Below are positions 9,652-18,159 of a stretch of DNA of 64,000 nucleotides, piece after piece. The position numbers and the translations under genes were made by a program. How positions within the stretch are numbered: position 1 is the first letter of the stretch; the number at the start of each line of letters is the position of its first letter. Under the pieces are notes generated by a model that was given only the letters and a program-made list of their open reading frames with translations, ran no database searches and was not told where the DNA came from. The stretch spans positions 496,001 to 560,000 of the forward strand of contig NZ_JABTEZ010000002.1 of NCBI RefSeq assembly GCF_015711605.1, given 5' to 3'. The stretch comes from Planomonospora sp. ID67723. GTDB taxonomy: Bacteria; Actinomycetota; Actinomycetes; Streptosporangiales; Streptosporangiaceae.

Positions 9652-10080
9652 ATGAGCAAGTACTTCGAGTACCTCCACACGGTCGGTTTCGAGGAGACGA
9701 ACATCGTCGGCAACGTCTACTACGTCAACTACCTGCGCTGGCAGGGACGTTGCAGGGAGATGTTCCTGAAGGAACGGGCCCCGGAGGTGCTCGCCGACCT
9801 GCAGGACGATCTCAAGCTCTTCACGCTCAAGGTCGAGTGCGAGTTCTTCGCCGAGATCACGGCCTTCGACGAGCTCTCCATCCGCATGCGGCTCGGCGAG
9901 CTCTCACAGACCCAGCTCGAGTTCAGCTTCGACTACGTCCGGCTGGACGCGGGAGGGGGCGAGGCGCTCATCGCCCGCGGCAGGCAGCGAGTGGCCTGCA
10001 TGCGCGGGCCGAACACCCGCACATCACCCGCCAGGGTCCCCGAGTCACTGGTCAGGGCGCTCGAACCGTACGCATCGTAG
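9652..10080 (+). CDS. Enediyne polyene hot-dog thioesterase (E10-type)
   Basis: The 142-residue product starts YFEYLHTVGFEETNIVGNVY, which is the 4-hydroxybenzoyl-CoA thioesterase-like hot-dog signature of the enediyne E10 family. These enzymes release the polyketide chain from PKSE, giving a linear polyene or the on-pathway intermediate. The glutamate and asparagine residues around 16-23 lie where the family active site normally sits. The length matches the family (about 140-150). It begins 4 bases after the PKSE stop, so it is co-transcribed. The ATG at 9652 has little Shine-Dalgarno sequence and probably depends on translation of PKSE. Confidence 0.95.
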   Translation: MSKYFEYLHTVGFEETNIVGNVYYVNYLRWQGRCREMFLKERAPEVLADLQDDLKLFTLKVECEFFAEITAFDELSIRMRLGELSQTQLEFSFDYVRLDAGGGEALIARGRQRVACMRGPNTRTSPARVPESLVRALEPYAS

Positions 10081-10101
10081 GCGCGGATTCAGGAGGTCAG
10101 C

Positions 10102-10641
10102 GTGCAACTCCACCCACCTTCCCCATTTCTCGAAGTGACAGACGTCAAGACGCTGCGGCGGGCGTTCGGAGCCTTCGCGACCGGAGTCACCGTGGTGACG
10201 ACAGGCGGCCCCGTGCCGCACGCCATGACCGCGAACTCCTTCACCTCGGTCTCGCTCGATCCGCCGCTCGTACTCGTCTGCATCGACAGGGACGCGGTGA
10301 TGCACCGGTGCCTCAACATGACGAGCTCCTTCGGCGTGTCGGTGCTGGCGGCCCATCAGGAGGAAACGGCCCGGCACTTCGCCAACCGCTACCGCGCCCT
10401 CGGCGCGGCGCAGTTCGAGAACGTCGACTGGCTGCCCGGTGAGGTCACGGCGGTGCCGCTCATCTCCGGCGCGGTGGCCCACTTCGAGTGCGAGGTGTGG
10501 CGTTCCTACGACGGCGGGGACCATACGATCTTCATCGGCAAGGTTCTCTCCCTCCGGCAGAGAACCGACAACGACGGCCTGCTGGTCTACCAGGGCCGGT
10601 TCCGGGAGATCACTTCGGAGCTGCGCGAGGTCTCGGCGTGA
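10102..10641 (+). CDS. Flavin reductase of two-component monooxygenases (SgcE6/HpaC-like)
   Basis: This 179-residue FMN-binding split-barrel protein carries the family features TGVTVVTT (about 30-37), MTANSFTSVSLDPPLVLVCI (about 42-61) and FGVSVLAAHQE. Such proteins reduce free FAD or FMN with NAD(P)H for partner monooxygenases. In C-1027 biosynthesis SgcE6 serves the tyrosine hydroxylase SgcC and an epoxidase. Here likely clients are the HpaB-type hydroxylase at 42,618 and the acyl-CoA-dehydrogenase-like monooxygenase at 44,206, neither of which has its own reductase nearby. The GTG at 10102 follows a strong site, AGGAGG at 10091-10096. The stop overlaps the P450 start (GTGA). Confidence 0.92.
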   Translation: MQLHPPSPFLEVTDVKTLRRAFGAFATGVTVVTTGGPVPHAMTANSFTSVSLDPPLVLVCIDRDAVMHRCLNMTSSFGVSVLAAHQEETARHFANRYRALGAAQFENVDWLPGEVTAVPLISGAVAHFECEVWRSYDGGDHTIFIGKVLSLRQRTDNDGLLVYQGRFREITSELREVSA

Positions 10642-12032
10642 GTGCCGCCGGTGCGCGCACTGCGACGGTCACACCGTCGCCACCTGCGGGCGGCACCACG
10701 GCGGTGCCGCCCGGCCCGCCCCGCAGGGCGGCTCCCGGGCTGTTCAGGAAACTGGTGACGGATCGGCTCGGACTGCTCTCGTCGGCCACGGCGCGCTACG
10801 GCGACGCGGTCCGGTTGTCCATCGGCCCGAAGACCATCTACCTGTTCAACCATCCCGATCACGCCAAGCACGTGCTGGCCGACAACAGCGCGGCCTACCA
10901 CAAGGGGATCGGCCTCGCCCAGGCACGGCGCGTCATCGGCGACGGGCTGCTGACCAGCGAGGGCGAGGTGTGGCGCCGGCAACGCCGGACGATCCAGCCG
11001 ATGTTCCAGAACAAGCGGATCGCCCGCCAGGACACGGCCATCGCCGAGGAGGCGGCGCGGCTGGTGGAGCGGCTGCGCACGCATGTGGGAGGGGCACCGG
11101 TCGACGTGGCCGGCGAGATGACGGGGCTCACCCTGGGCGTGCTCGGCCGTACCCTGCTCGACGCCGACCTGGGGGCCTTCACCTCGATCGGGCACTCGTT
11201 CGAAGGCGTCCAGGACCAGGCGATGTTCGAGATGGTGTCGTTGAGCATGGTGCCGCTGTGGCTCCCGCTCCCGCTGCACCTGCGTTTCCGCCGGAGCCGC
11301 CGAGGGCTCTACCGCGTCGCCGACCACCTCGTGGACGGCCGCCTCAGGCGCGGCACCGACGGTGACGACCTCCTGTCGCGCCTGATCGCCTCGGCCCGGG
11401 AGACGGCCGATCCCCGTACAGCCCGGCGGCGGCTGCGGGAGGAGCTGGTCACCGTGCTGCTGGCGGGACACGAGACGACGGCGAGCACCCTGTCGTGGGC
11501 CTTCCACCTCGTAGACCGGCACCCGGAGGTGTGGGAGCGGCTGCACGCCGAGGCCGTCGCCGTCCTGGGCGACCGGCCGCCGGTCTACGAGGACCTCCAC
11601 CGGCTCCGGTACACGGCGATGGTCCTGGAGGAGGTCATGCGCCTGTACCCGCCGGTGTGGGCGCTGACCCGGGTGGCCCGGCAGGACGACGAGGTGGGCG
11701 GCTACCGCGTGCCGGCAGGGGCGGACGTGATGATCAGCCCCTATACGCTGCACCGGCATCCGGGCTTCTGGGAGAGGCCGGAGCGGTTCGACCCGGAGCG
11801 GTTCGACCCCGATCGCCCGGCCGGCCGGCCCAGGTACGCCTACATCCCGTTCGGCGCGGGCCCGCGCTTCTGCGTCGGCAACCACCTGGGCATGATGGAG
11901 GCGACGTTCGTCCTGGCCATGGTCGCGCGGGAACTCCGGCTGACCGGCCTGCCGGGCCGTGACGCGGTTCCCGAGGCCATGCTCTCGCTGCGGGTCCGGG
12001 GCGGGCTGCCGATGACCGTGAGCCTCGCCTGA
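10638..12032 (+). CDS. Cytochrome P450
   Basis: This 464-residue class-I bacterial P450 has the I-helix oxygen-binding motif AGHETTAS (about 277-284), the K-helix EEVMR (ExxR type), and the heme loop FGAGPRFCVG with axial Cys412. Its length and motifs resemble the CYP102/CYP110-like long bacterial P450s. Enediyne clusters commonly place a P450 (E7-type) beside the flavin reductase, where it is thought to oxidise the core. No ferredoxin gene is seen nearby, so electrons must come from elsewhere. The GTG start at 10638 overlaps the preceding stop; the first 40 residues are Pro- and Ala-rich. It is the last gene of the core operon and is followed by a strong terminator hairpin. Confidence 0.93.
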   Translation: MSAAGARTATVTPSPPAGGTTAVPPGPPRRAAPGLFRKLVTDRLGLLSSATARYGDAVRLSIGPKTIYLFNHPDHAKHVLADNSAAYHKGIGLAQARRVIGDGLLTSEGEVWRRQRRTIQPMFQNKRIARQDTAIAEEAARLVERLRTHVGGAPVDVAGEMTGLTLGVLGRTLLDADLGAFTSIGHSFEGVQDQAMFEMVSLSMVPLWLPLPLHLRFRRSRRGLYRVADHLVDGRLRRGTDGDDLLSRLIASARETADPRTARRRLREELVTVLLAGHETTASTLSWAFHLVDRHPEVWERLHAEAVAVLGDRPPVYEDLHRLRYTAMVLEEVMRLYPPVWALTRVARQDDEVGGYRVPAGADVMISPYTLHRHPGFWERPERFDPERFDPDRPAGRPRYAYIPFGAGPRFCVGNHLGMMEATFVLAMVARELRLTGLPGRDAVPEAMLSLRVRGGLPMTVSLA

Positions 12033-12049
12033 GGCACCGGCGACGCGGC

Positions 12050-12090
12050 GCGGCCCGCGGCCGGTGACGTGATCACCGGCCGCGGGCCGC
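12050..12090. terminator. Perfect 18-bp hairpin, bidirectional terminator
   Basis: Bases 12050-12067 and 12073-12090 are exact inverted repeats around the five-base loop CGTGA. The hairpin lies between the convergent P450 and AraC-type genes. It has no long T tract, as is usual in actinomycetes, and probably terminates transcription from both sides. Confidence 0.8.
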
Positions 12091-12116
12091 CCTCACCGGG
12101 GTCCGTCCGGCCCGGC

Positions 12117-12884
12117 TCAGCGGGTGGTCTCGCCTGCCCCGGCGGACAGCAGGTCGCGCAGCGCCAGCAGTACCGGGGGGTCGAGCGGACGCATCGGTTC
12201 GAGCCGGATGTCGGCGCGCCGCGGCCCGTCACCGGCCACGACGGTGATCGGCCCGTGACGGGCGATGCACAGCGCCTGGTCGTCGCCGGGCGGGTAGTTG
12301 ATGGCGCTCTCCCGGCCCCTGACCACAGACTGCGCGATCAGGTGCCACCGGCCCTCGGGAACGTCCTCCAGGACGTAGGAGCCGGGGCGGTCGAGCAGCG
12401 TGTAGCTGACCGGGCGGCCTTCGAGGATCCGGTCGGGGAACAGGCCGGCGAAGACGGGCTCGTCCGCCAGCGGGGAGACGATCTCACCGTGCATCACCGC
12501 CGTCGCGGTGCCGGGCGGCCGTTCCCGTCCCGCGGCGAGGGCCTGCGTCGTGATGCCCATGTGGCGGCGGTATTTGCTCGGAGGCAGTCCCACGCTGTAG
12601 GTGAAGCGGGAGCTGAAGGTCCCCACGCTGGAGTAGCCCACCTGGTGGCTGATGTTCGTGATGTTCATCGAGGTCGAGGCGAGCAGCCTCTTGGCCTCGC
12701 GCAGTCGCACCGCCGACAGGAAGCGGCCCGGGGACAACCCGGTGACCCGCTGGAACACGCGGGAGAAGTGGAACTTGCTGAACATCGCGGTGCGAGCCAT
12801 GTCGTCGATGGTGATCTGCTCGCCGAAGTTCTCGTGCATGCTGTCGATTACTCGCAGGACTGCCTGCTCGATTACGTCGTCCAT
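12117..12884 (-). CDS. AraC-type transcriptional regulator with N-terminal HTH
   Basis: The 255-residue protein has an N-terminal double helix-turn-helix of the AraC/XylS type (about 1-105; FSKFHFSRVFQRVTGLSPGRF is split over helices and GLPPSKYRRHMG closes the domain). The C-terminal part (about 115-240) contains PGSYVLEDVPEGRWHL, which looks like a small beta-sandwich of the transthyretin or carboxypeptidase-regulatory kind and may sense a ligand. HTH-first AraC proteins are less common than the usual C-terminal arrangement. I chose ATG 12884 because GGGAGG lies just upstream; longer reading to 12998 has no site. An AraC-type activator also occurs in the C-1027 cluster. It faces the metallophosphoesterase in the same direction and reads convergently to the core operon. 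Confidence 0.87.
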   Translation of the reverse strand: MDDVIEQAVLRVIDSMHENFGEQITIDDMARTAMFSKFHFSRVFQRVTGLSPGRFLSAVRLREAKRLLASTSMNITNISHQVGYSSVGTFSSRFTYSVGLPPSKYRRHMGITTQALAAGRERPPGTATAVMHGEIVSPLADEPVFAGLFPDRILEGRPVSYTLLDRPGSYVLEDVPEGRWHLIAQSVVRGRESAINYPPGDDQALCIARHGPITVVAGDGPRRADIRLEPMRPLDPPVLLALRDLLSAGAGETTR

Positions 12885-13081
12885 TGGTCCTCCCGGGCAG
12901 CGGAGGGGCGCGTGAGCAATCCCGAATAAATTCATCCGCATGGACAGCCGAATTCTCTGAGATTGCTTTTTTCCTCGCCCGCCCCGGTCGGTTTGCATTT
13001 CCGGTGTTCATGTGGATTTCTTGCTGGCTGCCTCTCTTTACACGCGGCGAGGCGTGCCGGGTGCTGCATGCTCGCGCTAAT

Positions 13082-13125
13082 TTATGTGAGAATATTTCTA
13101 GGTAATTGTCGGGTCACATAATGTG
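13082..13125. promoter_or_regulatory. Inverted-repeat operator upstream of the AraC-type gene
   Basis: The 273-base gap 12,885-13,157 is AT-rich compared with its surroundings. It contains TTATGTGA (13082-13089) and its exact reverse complement TCACATAA (13114-13121), and the second arm overlaps the palindrome CACATAATGTG (13115-13125). This is a good candidate binding site for a dimeric regulator, perhaps the AraC-type protein itself. No other element is evident in this gap. Confidence 0.5.
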
Positions 13126-13157
13126 GTCATCCCGCCCGGCGGTCGCTCCCCGGTGCG

Positions 13158-14012
13158 CTACACGCGTCCGGGAGCCGGAAGGAGTCTCCTGAGCAGCCGC
13201 CCGTTCTCGTGGTGGGGCCGCCGCTCGCGCGGGTATCCGAGCGAGACCTCCTCGAACCTCACCCCGTCATGCCAGCTGGTTCCGGGGATGTGCAGGTGGC
13301 CGTAGGCCACGGCGACGGCCTGGTAGCGCAGGTGCCAGTCCGCGGTGTGCTCCGTGCCGCACCACTGCGCCAGCGCCTGGTGGCGCAGCGCGCGGGTGGG
13401 TTCGCGCAGCAGCGGGAAGTGGTTGACCAGGACCGTCGGCAGGCGCGGGTCGCGGGCCTCCAGGCGCAGCTCGGTCTCCCGCACCCGGTCCCGGCACCAT
13501 GCCTCGCGACTCGGGTGGGGGTGGGGATGCAACAGGAACTCGTCCCTGCACACCACCCCCTGGGCGTACGCCTGGGCGAGCGCCTCGGCCTGCGTGGTCC
13601 CGGGCGGCCTGAAGCTGTGGTCGTACAGGATGAACAGCGGCGCCACGGTGACCGGGCCGCCCGGTCCCGTCCATATGGGATAGGGATCCTCGGGGGTGAG
13701 CACACCGAGACGCCGGCAGATCTGGATCAGCCGGTGATAGCGCTCCTCGCCGCGGAGCTGCTCGGGATCGCCGGGCGTCGTCCACAACTCGTGGTTGCCC
13801 GGCGTCCAGACCACCGTGGAGAAGCGCTCCTTGAGCAGGGCGAGCGTCCATTCGACGTCGGCGATCCGCTCACCCACGTCTCCGGCGACCACCAGCCAGT
13901 CCTCGGCCGTTTCGGGACGCAGGGTCTCGACCAGCGACCGGTTCTCCGGGAAGCCGACGTGGAGGTCGCTGATCGCCAGAAGACTCCCCTGTGCCGTCTT
14001 GGCGCTGCTCAC
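13158..14012 (-). CDS. Calcineurin-like metallophosphoesterase
   Basis: The protein (284 residues from GTG 14012, or 301 from ATG 14063) has the binuclear-metal motifs in order: ISDLHVG (Asp and His), VAGDVGE (Asp), TPGNHELW (Asn and His), VNHFPL and AYGHLHIPG (His residues). These are the blocks of class III phosphoesterases. The substrate cannot be read from sequence. I prefer the GTG start because the extra N-terminal 17 residues are Arg-rich and not family-like. It is a free-standing gene between two regulatory genes and may be a housekeeping neighbour rather than part of the biosynthesis. Confidence 0.88.
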   Translation of the reverse strand: MSSAKTAQGSLLAISDLHVGFPENRSLVETLRPETAEDWLVVAGDVGERIADVEWTLALLKERFSTVVWTPGNHELWTTPGDPEQLRGEERYHRLIQICRRLGVLTPEDPYPIWTGPGGPVTVAPLFILYDHSFRPPGTTQAEALAQAYAQGVVCRDEFLLHPHPHPSREAWCRDRVRETELRLEARDPRLPTVLVNHFPLLREPTRALRHQALAQWCGTEHTADWHLRYQAVAVAYGHLHIPGTSWHDGVRFEEVSLGYPRERRPHHENGRLLRRLLPAPGRV

Positions 14013-14239
14013 CCGGCGAGCGTATGCGCGCACCCGCGCCCGGGGAATCCGATCACGGCGCAATAAGGGGTCGGCATGCTCGGATAAGGGGGGGTGGGCG
14101 GTGGCTAGGGGTTGTGACGGCGGGTGCGCCCGCCAATCCTGAGGAGGCCGGTGATAGACGCCGACCGTGGAATCCCCGCCTCCGGATCGTTTCTCCGGTA
14201 GGGCGGACGGTTCCGTCGGAGACCTCTGGAGCGTGGGCG

Positions 14240-14818
14240 ATGGGCGAGATGCGTGATGAGGATTTCGCGCATTTTGTCCGAAATACCAGGCCAGCGCTGC
14301 GGCGTGCGGCGTTCCACCTCTCGGAGGACTGGTACGAGGCCGACGACCTCGTCCAGCGCACCCTGATGGCCCTTCACCGGCACTGGGACAGGCTGGAACG
14401 GCACGACAAGATCGAAGCCTACGCGCGCACGGTCATGAAGAGGCTGATCATCAGCGACCGCCGGTCGTTGCGGCGGTCGCGCGAGGTTCTCATCGAGCTT
14501 CTTCCCGAGCCCGCCCCGGCCGCCGACCCCTACGCCATGGTGGGAGAGCGGATGGTCCTCATGGAGGCGCTCGCCGGCCTGGGGCCCCGGCAGAGGGCCA
14601 CCGTCGTGCTGCGCTACTGGGAGGACCGCAGCATCGAGGAGACCGCCCAGGCCATGGGCAGCGGGTCCTCGACGGTGCGCAGCCAGGCCGTCCGCGCTCT
14701 GAACGCCCTGCGCGGGGTGCTCAGGACGGGCAGCGACGGCAATGCAGAAGATGCGCAAGCCGATCTGTTGTCCAGACCATGGGACAGGTCCGAGATCGAC
14801 GAAGTGGGGGAACGCTGA
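14240..14818 (+). CDS. SigE-family ECF-type RNA polymerase sigma factor
   Basis: The 192-residue protein has sigma region 2 (about 8-75; RRAAFHLSEDWYEADDLVQRT and MKRLIISDRR) and region 4 (about 105-165; LGPRQRATVVLRYWEDRS, then EETAQAMGSGSSTVRSQ). It lacks regions 1 and 3, as in ECF sigma factors of the actinobacterial SigE-like group. The C-terminal tail of about 25 residues is acidic. Its stop and the start of the next gene overlap as TGATG, so a sigma factor is translationally coupled to oxidoreductase genes, which suggests it controls its own operon or the cluster. No anti-sigma gene is seen. The 14,013-14,239 gap upstream would hold its promoter. Confidence 0.88.
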   Translation: MGEMRDEDFAHFVRNTRPALRRAAFHLSEDWYEADDLVQRTLMALHRHWDRLERHDKIEAYARTVMKRLIISDRRSLRRSREVLIELLPEPAPAADPYAMVGERMVLMEALAGLGPRQRATVVLRYWEDRSIEETAQAMGSGSSTVRSQAVRALNALRGVLRTGSDGNAEDAQADLLSRPWDRSEIDEVGER

Positions 14819-15384
14819 TGCGCCCATACACCCCAGACGACCATCAGACCAGGACGACGCTGGAAGCGTTCGCAGACACGATCATCCCGGGGGAGAAGAG
14901 GTCGCCTGACGACAGGGCCGTCGCCGGCGCCGCCACGGGCGGCGGTGCCGTGGCGGCCGGGGCCATCGAGCTGCTGGAGTGGGACGCGACCGGGATCACC
15001 GACGGGCTGGACGACTTCGCCCGCGGGCTGAACGAGCACGCGGCGGCTCACGCGGCGGAGCGGGGGGCGGCCCTCGACGAGACCGTCCCGCCGTTCGTGG
15101 CCCTGCCCTTCGCCGACCGGACCGCCCTGGTGCGCCGGCTGACCGCGCCCGGGCATCCGGAGAAGGCGCTGTGGGTCAGCCTCGCGCTTTTCTGCAACAT
15201 GGCCTACGACTCGGCCGCCCACATGCACACCGCGGACGCGATCGCCGCAGGCCACCCGGGGCTGACCGCCATGGGTGTCACGGCACCGGACGCCGACGGC
15301 CTGTGGAGGTTCCCCGCCTATTCCTACGGCCGCCCCCTGGCCGACCTCCACCCGGACACGACCTCCACAGGGAGTCCCGCATGA
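14818..15384 (+). CDS. DUF5987-like small protein, probable GMC oxidoreductase partner
   Basis: This 188-residue protein opens with TLEAFADTIIPGEKRSPDD, the pattern of gluconate-2-dehydrogenase subunit-3-like and DUF5987 proteins, which pair with GMC flavoproteins. Unlike true subunit 3, it shows no clear twin-arginine signal. A conserved-looking segment LALFCNMAYDSAAHMHTADA lies near 125-145. It overlaps the sigma factor gene (TGATG) and the GMC oxidoreductase gene (ATGA) and is almost certainly made in a fixed ratio with the latter. Enediyne clusters carry accessory genes of about this size next to an oxidoreductase (E8/E9-type, recalled only by size and order), so an early role in core maturation is plausible but unproven. 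Confidence 0.75.
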   Translation: MRPYTPDDHQTRTTLEAFADTIIPGEKRSPDDRAVAGAATGGGAVAAGAIELLEWDATGITDGLDDFARGLNEHAAAHAAERGAALDETVPPFVALPFADRTALVRRLTAPGHPEKALWVSLALFCNMAYDSAAHMHTADAIAAGHPGLTAMGVTAPDADGLWRFPAYSYGRPLADLHPDTTSTGSPA

Positions 15385-17030
15385 ACAGCGTAGAGCGTAC
15401 CGACGTGCTGGTGGTGGGGACCGGCTTCGGCGGTGCGATCACCGCCTACCACCTGGCGGCGGGCGGCGCGCGGGTCGTGATGCTCGAACGCGGTCCATGG
15501 CTGGCGACCGAGGAGTTCGAGCACGACTTCAAGCTCGGATCGTCCTACACGCGGATCTTCGACTTCGTCGTGGGCGACGGGATGAGCGTGCTCGGCGGCA
15601 ACTGCGTGGGCGGCGGCAGTGTGGTCTACTTCGCGGCGATGCCGCGCGCCCCGCGCTTCGTCTTCGAGCGCCGCGGCAGCATCGCCAGGCGCATGTGGCC
15701 GGCGGCCATCAGCCGTGACACCCTCGACCCCTGGTACGACCGGGTGGCCGAGTCGATCCCGATCACTCGCCAGGACTGGCAGGACGTGTCGTACGCCGGA
15801 GGACTGTGGGCCGCCGCCTGCCAGCACGCCGGTCGCACCGCCAACCCGGTGCCCGCCGCGGTGGACACGGCCAAGTGCACCAACTGCAACTGGATGATGG
15901 CCGGGTGCCGCTTCGAGGCCAAGCAGTCGCTGCTGCTCAACTATCTTCCCGCGGCACTCGCGCACGGAGCCGAGGTCAGGCCGCTGCACGAAGTGCAGAG
16001 CATCTCCAGAACCGAGGACGGGGACTACCGCGTCCACTACCAGCTCGTCGACGGCGAGGACTACCGCGTGACGACCGGGAGCGGGACGATCGAGGCCAAG
16101 ATCATCGTGCTCGCGGCCGGCGCCGCCGCCACCCCCGTCATCCTGCAGCGCAGCGAGGCGGCGCTCGGCCCGATGCCGCACGCCGTCGGCCGCTATTTCT
16201 CCGGCAACGGCGAGCGGCTCAACACCGCCGTGCTCAACGAGGACCGGGTACGCGACCTGCTGGGCCTGGACCGCGGCGACGGCCTGGCCTACGCGGCCAA
16301 CCAGATCGGCAAGGGCCCGACGGTGGCCAACTGGGACCGGCTGGACGGCTCGCTGCCCGAGTACTCCCGTTACTCGCTGGAGCAGCTGTACTTCCCGCCG
16401 GGGCTGGGCACGATCCTCGCCCTGACGGCAGGGGCGGAGCCGACCTGGTTCGGCGTGGACAAGAAGGAGATGCTCGAACGCTGGCGCTCCTGGTTGATCA
16501 TCTTCCAGATGATCGAGGACGACAACGAAGGAGTCTTCGGCCCGCCTCCCGAGCGGGGCAACGCCGACCGGCTCTCCCAGCAGATGCTCGGCATCGGCAG
16601 ACTCAGCTACAAGCCGACCGCCAACACGCTGGCCGCCTGGGCGATGGCCGACGCCGACGTGAAGGACATCCTGGAGCGCGACGGGCTGGCCACCGTGTCG
16701 CCGTGGACCAACGACCTGGTCGGCGCCTACACCGTCCACCCGCTGGCGTCCTGCCGCATCGGCGACGACCCTCACACCTCCGCCCTGGACGACCGGCACG
16801 AGCTGCGCGGCCATCCCGGGATCTTCGTCACGGACGGATCCGCGGTCCCGGGCGCGTTGACCGTCAACCCGGCGATGACCATCTCCGCCCTCGCGGAGCG
16901 AGCCGTTCCCGGCATCGTCAAGGCCGCGCGGGAGCGCGGCGTCGAGGTCACGTACGGCGCGCCCGCGCCCGACGGCTCCACCAGCGGCCGGCGGGGGACG
17001 GCCGCCCTGGCGACGGCCCTGCTGCGCTGA
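15381..17030 (+). CDS. GMC-family FAD oxidoreductase
   Basis: The 549-residue flavoprotein has the dinucleotide motif GTGFGGAITAYHLA (about 11-24) with the acidic end of the Rossmann fold at MLERGP. Its C-terminal GMC block reads VHPLASCRIGDD (about 453-464), followed by FVTDGSAVPGALTVNPAMT with a catalytic His/Asn pair. A cysteine set CTNCNWMMAGC near 166-176 resembles the segment seen in cholesterol-oxidase-like GMC enzymes. It probably oxidises an alcohol or C-H on an enediyne intermediate, using the preceding small protein as partner. ATG 15381 overlaps the upstream stop. The next gene starts within about 30 bases, so all three are one operon. Confidence 0.92.
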   Translation: MNSVERTDVLVVGTGFGGAITAYHLAAGGARVVMLERGPWLATEEFEHDFKLGSSYTRIFDFVVGDGMSVLGGNCVGGGSVVYFAAMPRAPRFVFERRGSIARRMWPAAISRDTLDPWYDRVAESIPITRQDWQDVSYAGGLWAAACQHAGRTANPVPAAVDTAKCTNCNWMMAGCRFEAKQSLLLNYLPAALAHGAEVRPLHEVQSISRTEDGDYRVHYQLVDGEDYRVTTGSGTIEAKIIVLAAGAAATPVILQRSEAALGPMPHAVGRYFSGNGERLNTAVLNEDRVRDLLGLDRGDGLAYAANQIGKGPTVANWDRLDGSLPEYSRYSLEQLYFPPGLGTILALTAGAEPTWFGVDKKEMLERWRSWLIIFQMIEDDNEGVFGPPPERGNADRLSQQMLGIGRLSYKPTANTLAAWAMADADVKDILERDGLATVSPWTNDLVGAYTVHPLASCRIGDDPHTSALDDRHELRGHPGIFVTDGSAVPGALTVNPAMTISALAERAVPGIVKAARERGVEVTYGAPAPDGSTSGRRGTAALATALLR

Positions 17031-17056
17031 TGACCGGGGGCGGAAAGGAGCCGGTC

Positions 17057-18106
17057 ATGGGCCGGATGATCAGCCGGTTGACGCTGCCGGGCTCGCTGGC
17101 CCAGGTCCGCCACGTCTCCCCGGTGCGCCCCCGGCACGCGCGCGGACTCGTCGCCGGCGTCTACGCACAGGTCGAGCGGGACTTCGGCGTGCTGGCCCCT
17201 CCGGTGGTCCTGCACTCACCCGCGCCGGAGGTCCTCGCGGGCTGCTGGCTGCTCCTGCGCGAGTCGCTGGTGGCGGTGGGCGCGGTCACCAGGGCGATCA
17301 AGGAGGCGGTCGCCGCCGAGGTCTCGGCGGGAAACGCCTGCCCGTACTGCGTGAGCGTGCACGAGGAGGTGCGGCGCGGGCTCGTGGCGGGAGACCAGGC
17401 GCTCGCCCGTCCCGGCATCGAACGGGTGACCGCGTGGGCGCGGGCGAGCGGTGTGCGCGACATGGCCACCGGGCACGGGCTGCCGTTGCGGGCCGAGCAC
17501 GTCAGAGAGCTCGTGGCGGTCGTGGTGACGTTCCAGTACCTCAACCGCATGGTCAACGTCTTCCTCGGAGACTCGCCCCTGCCGCCGCAGGTGCCGCCCG
17601 GCGCGCGGATCCCGGCGATGAGACTGCTCGGCCTGCTCATGCGGCCGGCGACCCGGCGGCCCCTGCCGCCGGGGGCGTCGCTCACCCTGCTGCCCGCCGC
17701 ACCGCTGCCCGCCGACCTGTCATGGGCGGAGGGCACGCCTCATCTGGCGGGAGCATTCGCCAGGGCCGCCGCTGCGATCGAGGAGGGCGGCCGCCGTTCG
17801 GTGCCGGACGCGGTCCGGGAGCTGGTCGCCGGGCGGCTGGCCGGGTGGGACGGACAGCCGGCCGGCCTCGGGCGGGGCTGGGTCGTCGACGCGTCATCCG
17901 GACTGCCCGCGGCCCAGCGCCCGGCGGCCCGTCTCGCCCTGCTCGCCGCGCTGGCCTCCCACCAGGTCGACCCGTCGGTCGTCGCGGAGTTCCGGCGCGC
18001 CGAGCCGGACGAGCGGGCGCTCGTCGAGCTCACCGCCTGGGCGAGCCTGGCCGCGGCGCGGCGGGTGGGCAGCTGGCTGCCGATCGCCCGGCCGAGCCGG
18101 ATATGA
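17057..18106 (+). CDS. AhpD-like / carboxymuconolactone-decarboxylase-fold protein
   Basis: This 349-residue protein has the AhpD signature EVSAGNACPYCVSVHEE (about 94-110), with CxxC and a nearby His, as in alkylhydroperoxidase AhpD. The C-terminal third (about 230-349) looks like a second helical repeat of the fold without the cysteines. AhpD-like proteins reduce peroxides or act as redox partners. In this operon, which handles oxidation chemistry, it could detoxify peroxide from the GMC flavoprotein or act on an intermediate. I chose ATG 17057 because AAAGGAG lies at 17044-17050; an ATG at 17030 overlapping the previous stop is the alternative. Confidence 0.82.
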   Translation: MGRMISRLTLPGSLAQVRHVSPVRPRHARGLVAGVYAQVERDFGVLAPPVVLHSPAPEVLAGCWLLLRESLVAVGAVTRAIKEAVAAEVSAGNACPYCVSVHEEVRRGLVAGDQALARPGIERVTAWARASGVRDMATGHGLPLRAEHVRELVAVVVTFQYLNRMVNVFLGDSPLPPQVPPGARIPAMRLLGLLMRPATRRPLPPGASLTLLPAAPLPADLSWAEGTPHLAGAFARAAAAIEEGGRRSVPDAVRELVAGRLAGWDGQPAGLGRGWVVDASSGLPAAQRPAARLALLAALASHQVDPSVVAEFRRAEPDERALVELTAWASLAAARRVGSWLPIARPSRI

Positions 18107-18159
18107 ACACCGACCGCACGTCCCGGAACAATCCGATCGTCGAGTGAGAGGACAGAAAC

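Noticed and set aside
12885-13157. Small plus-strand ORFs between the AraC-type gene and the phosphoesterase gene
   Set aside because: They lack ribosome sites and codon bias; the region looks regulatory.
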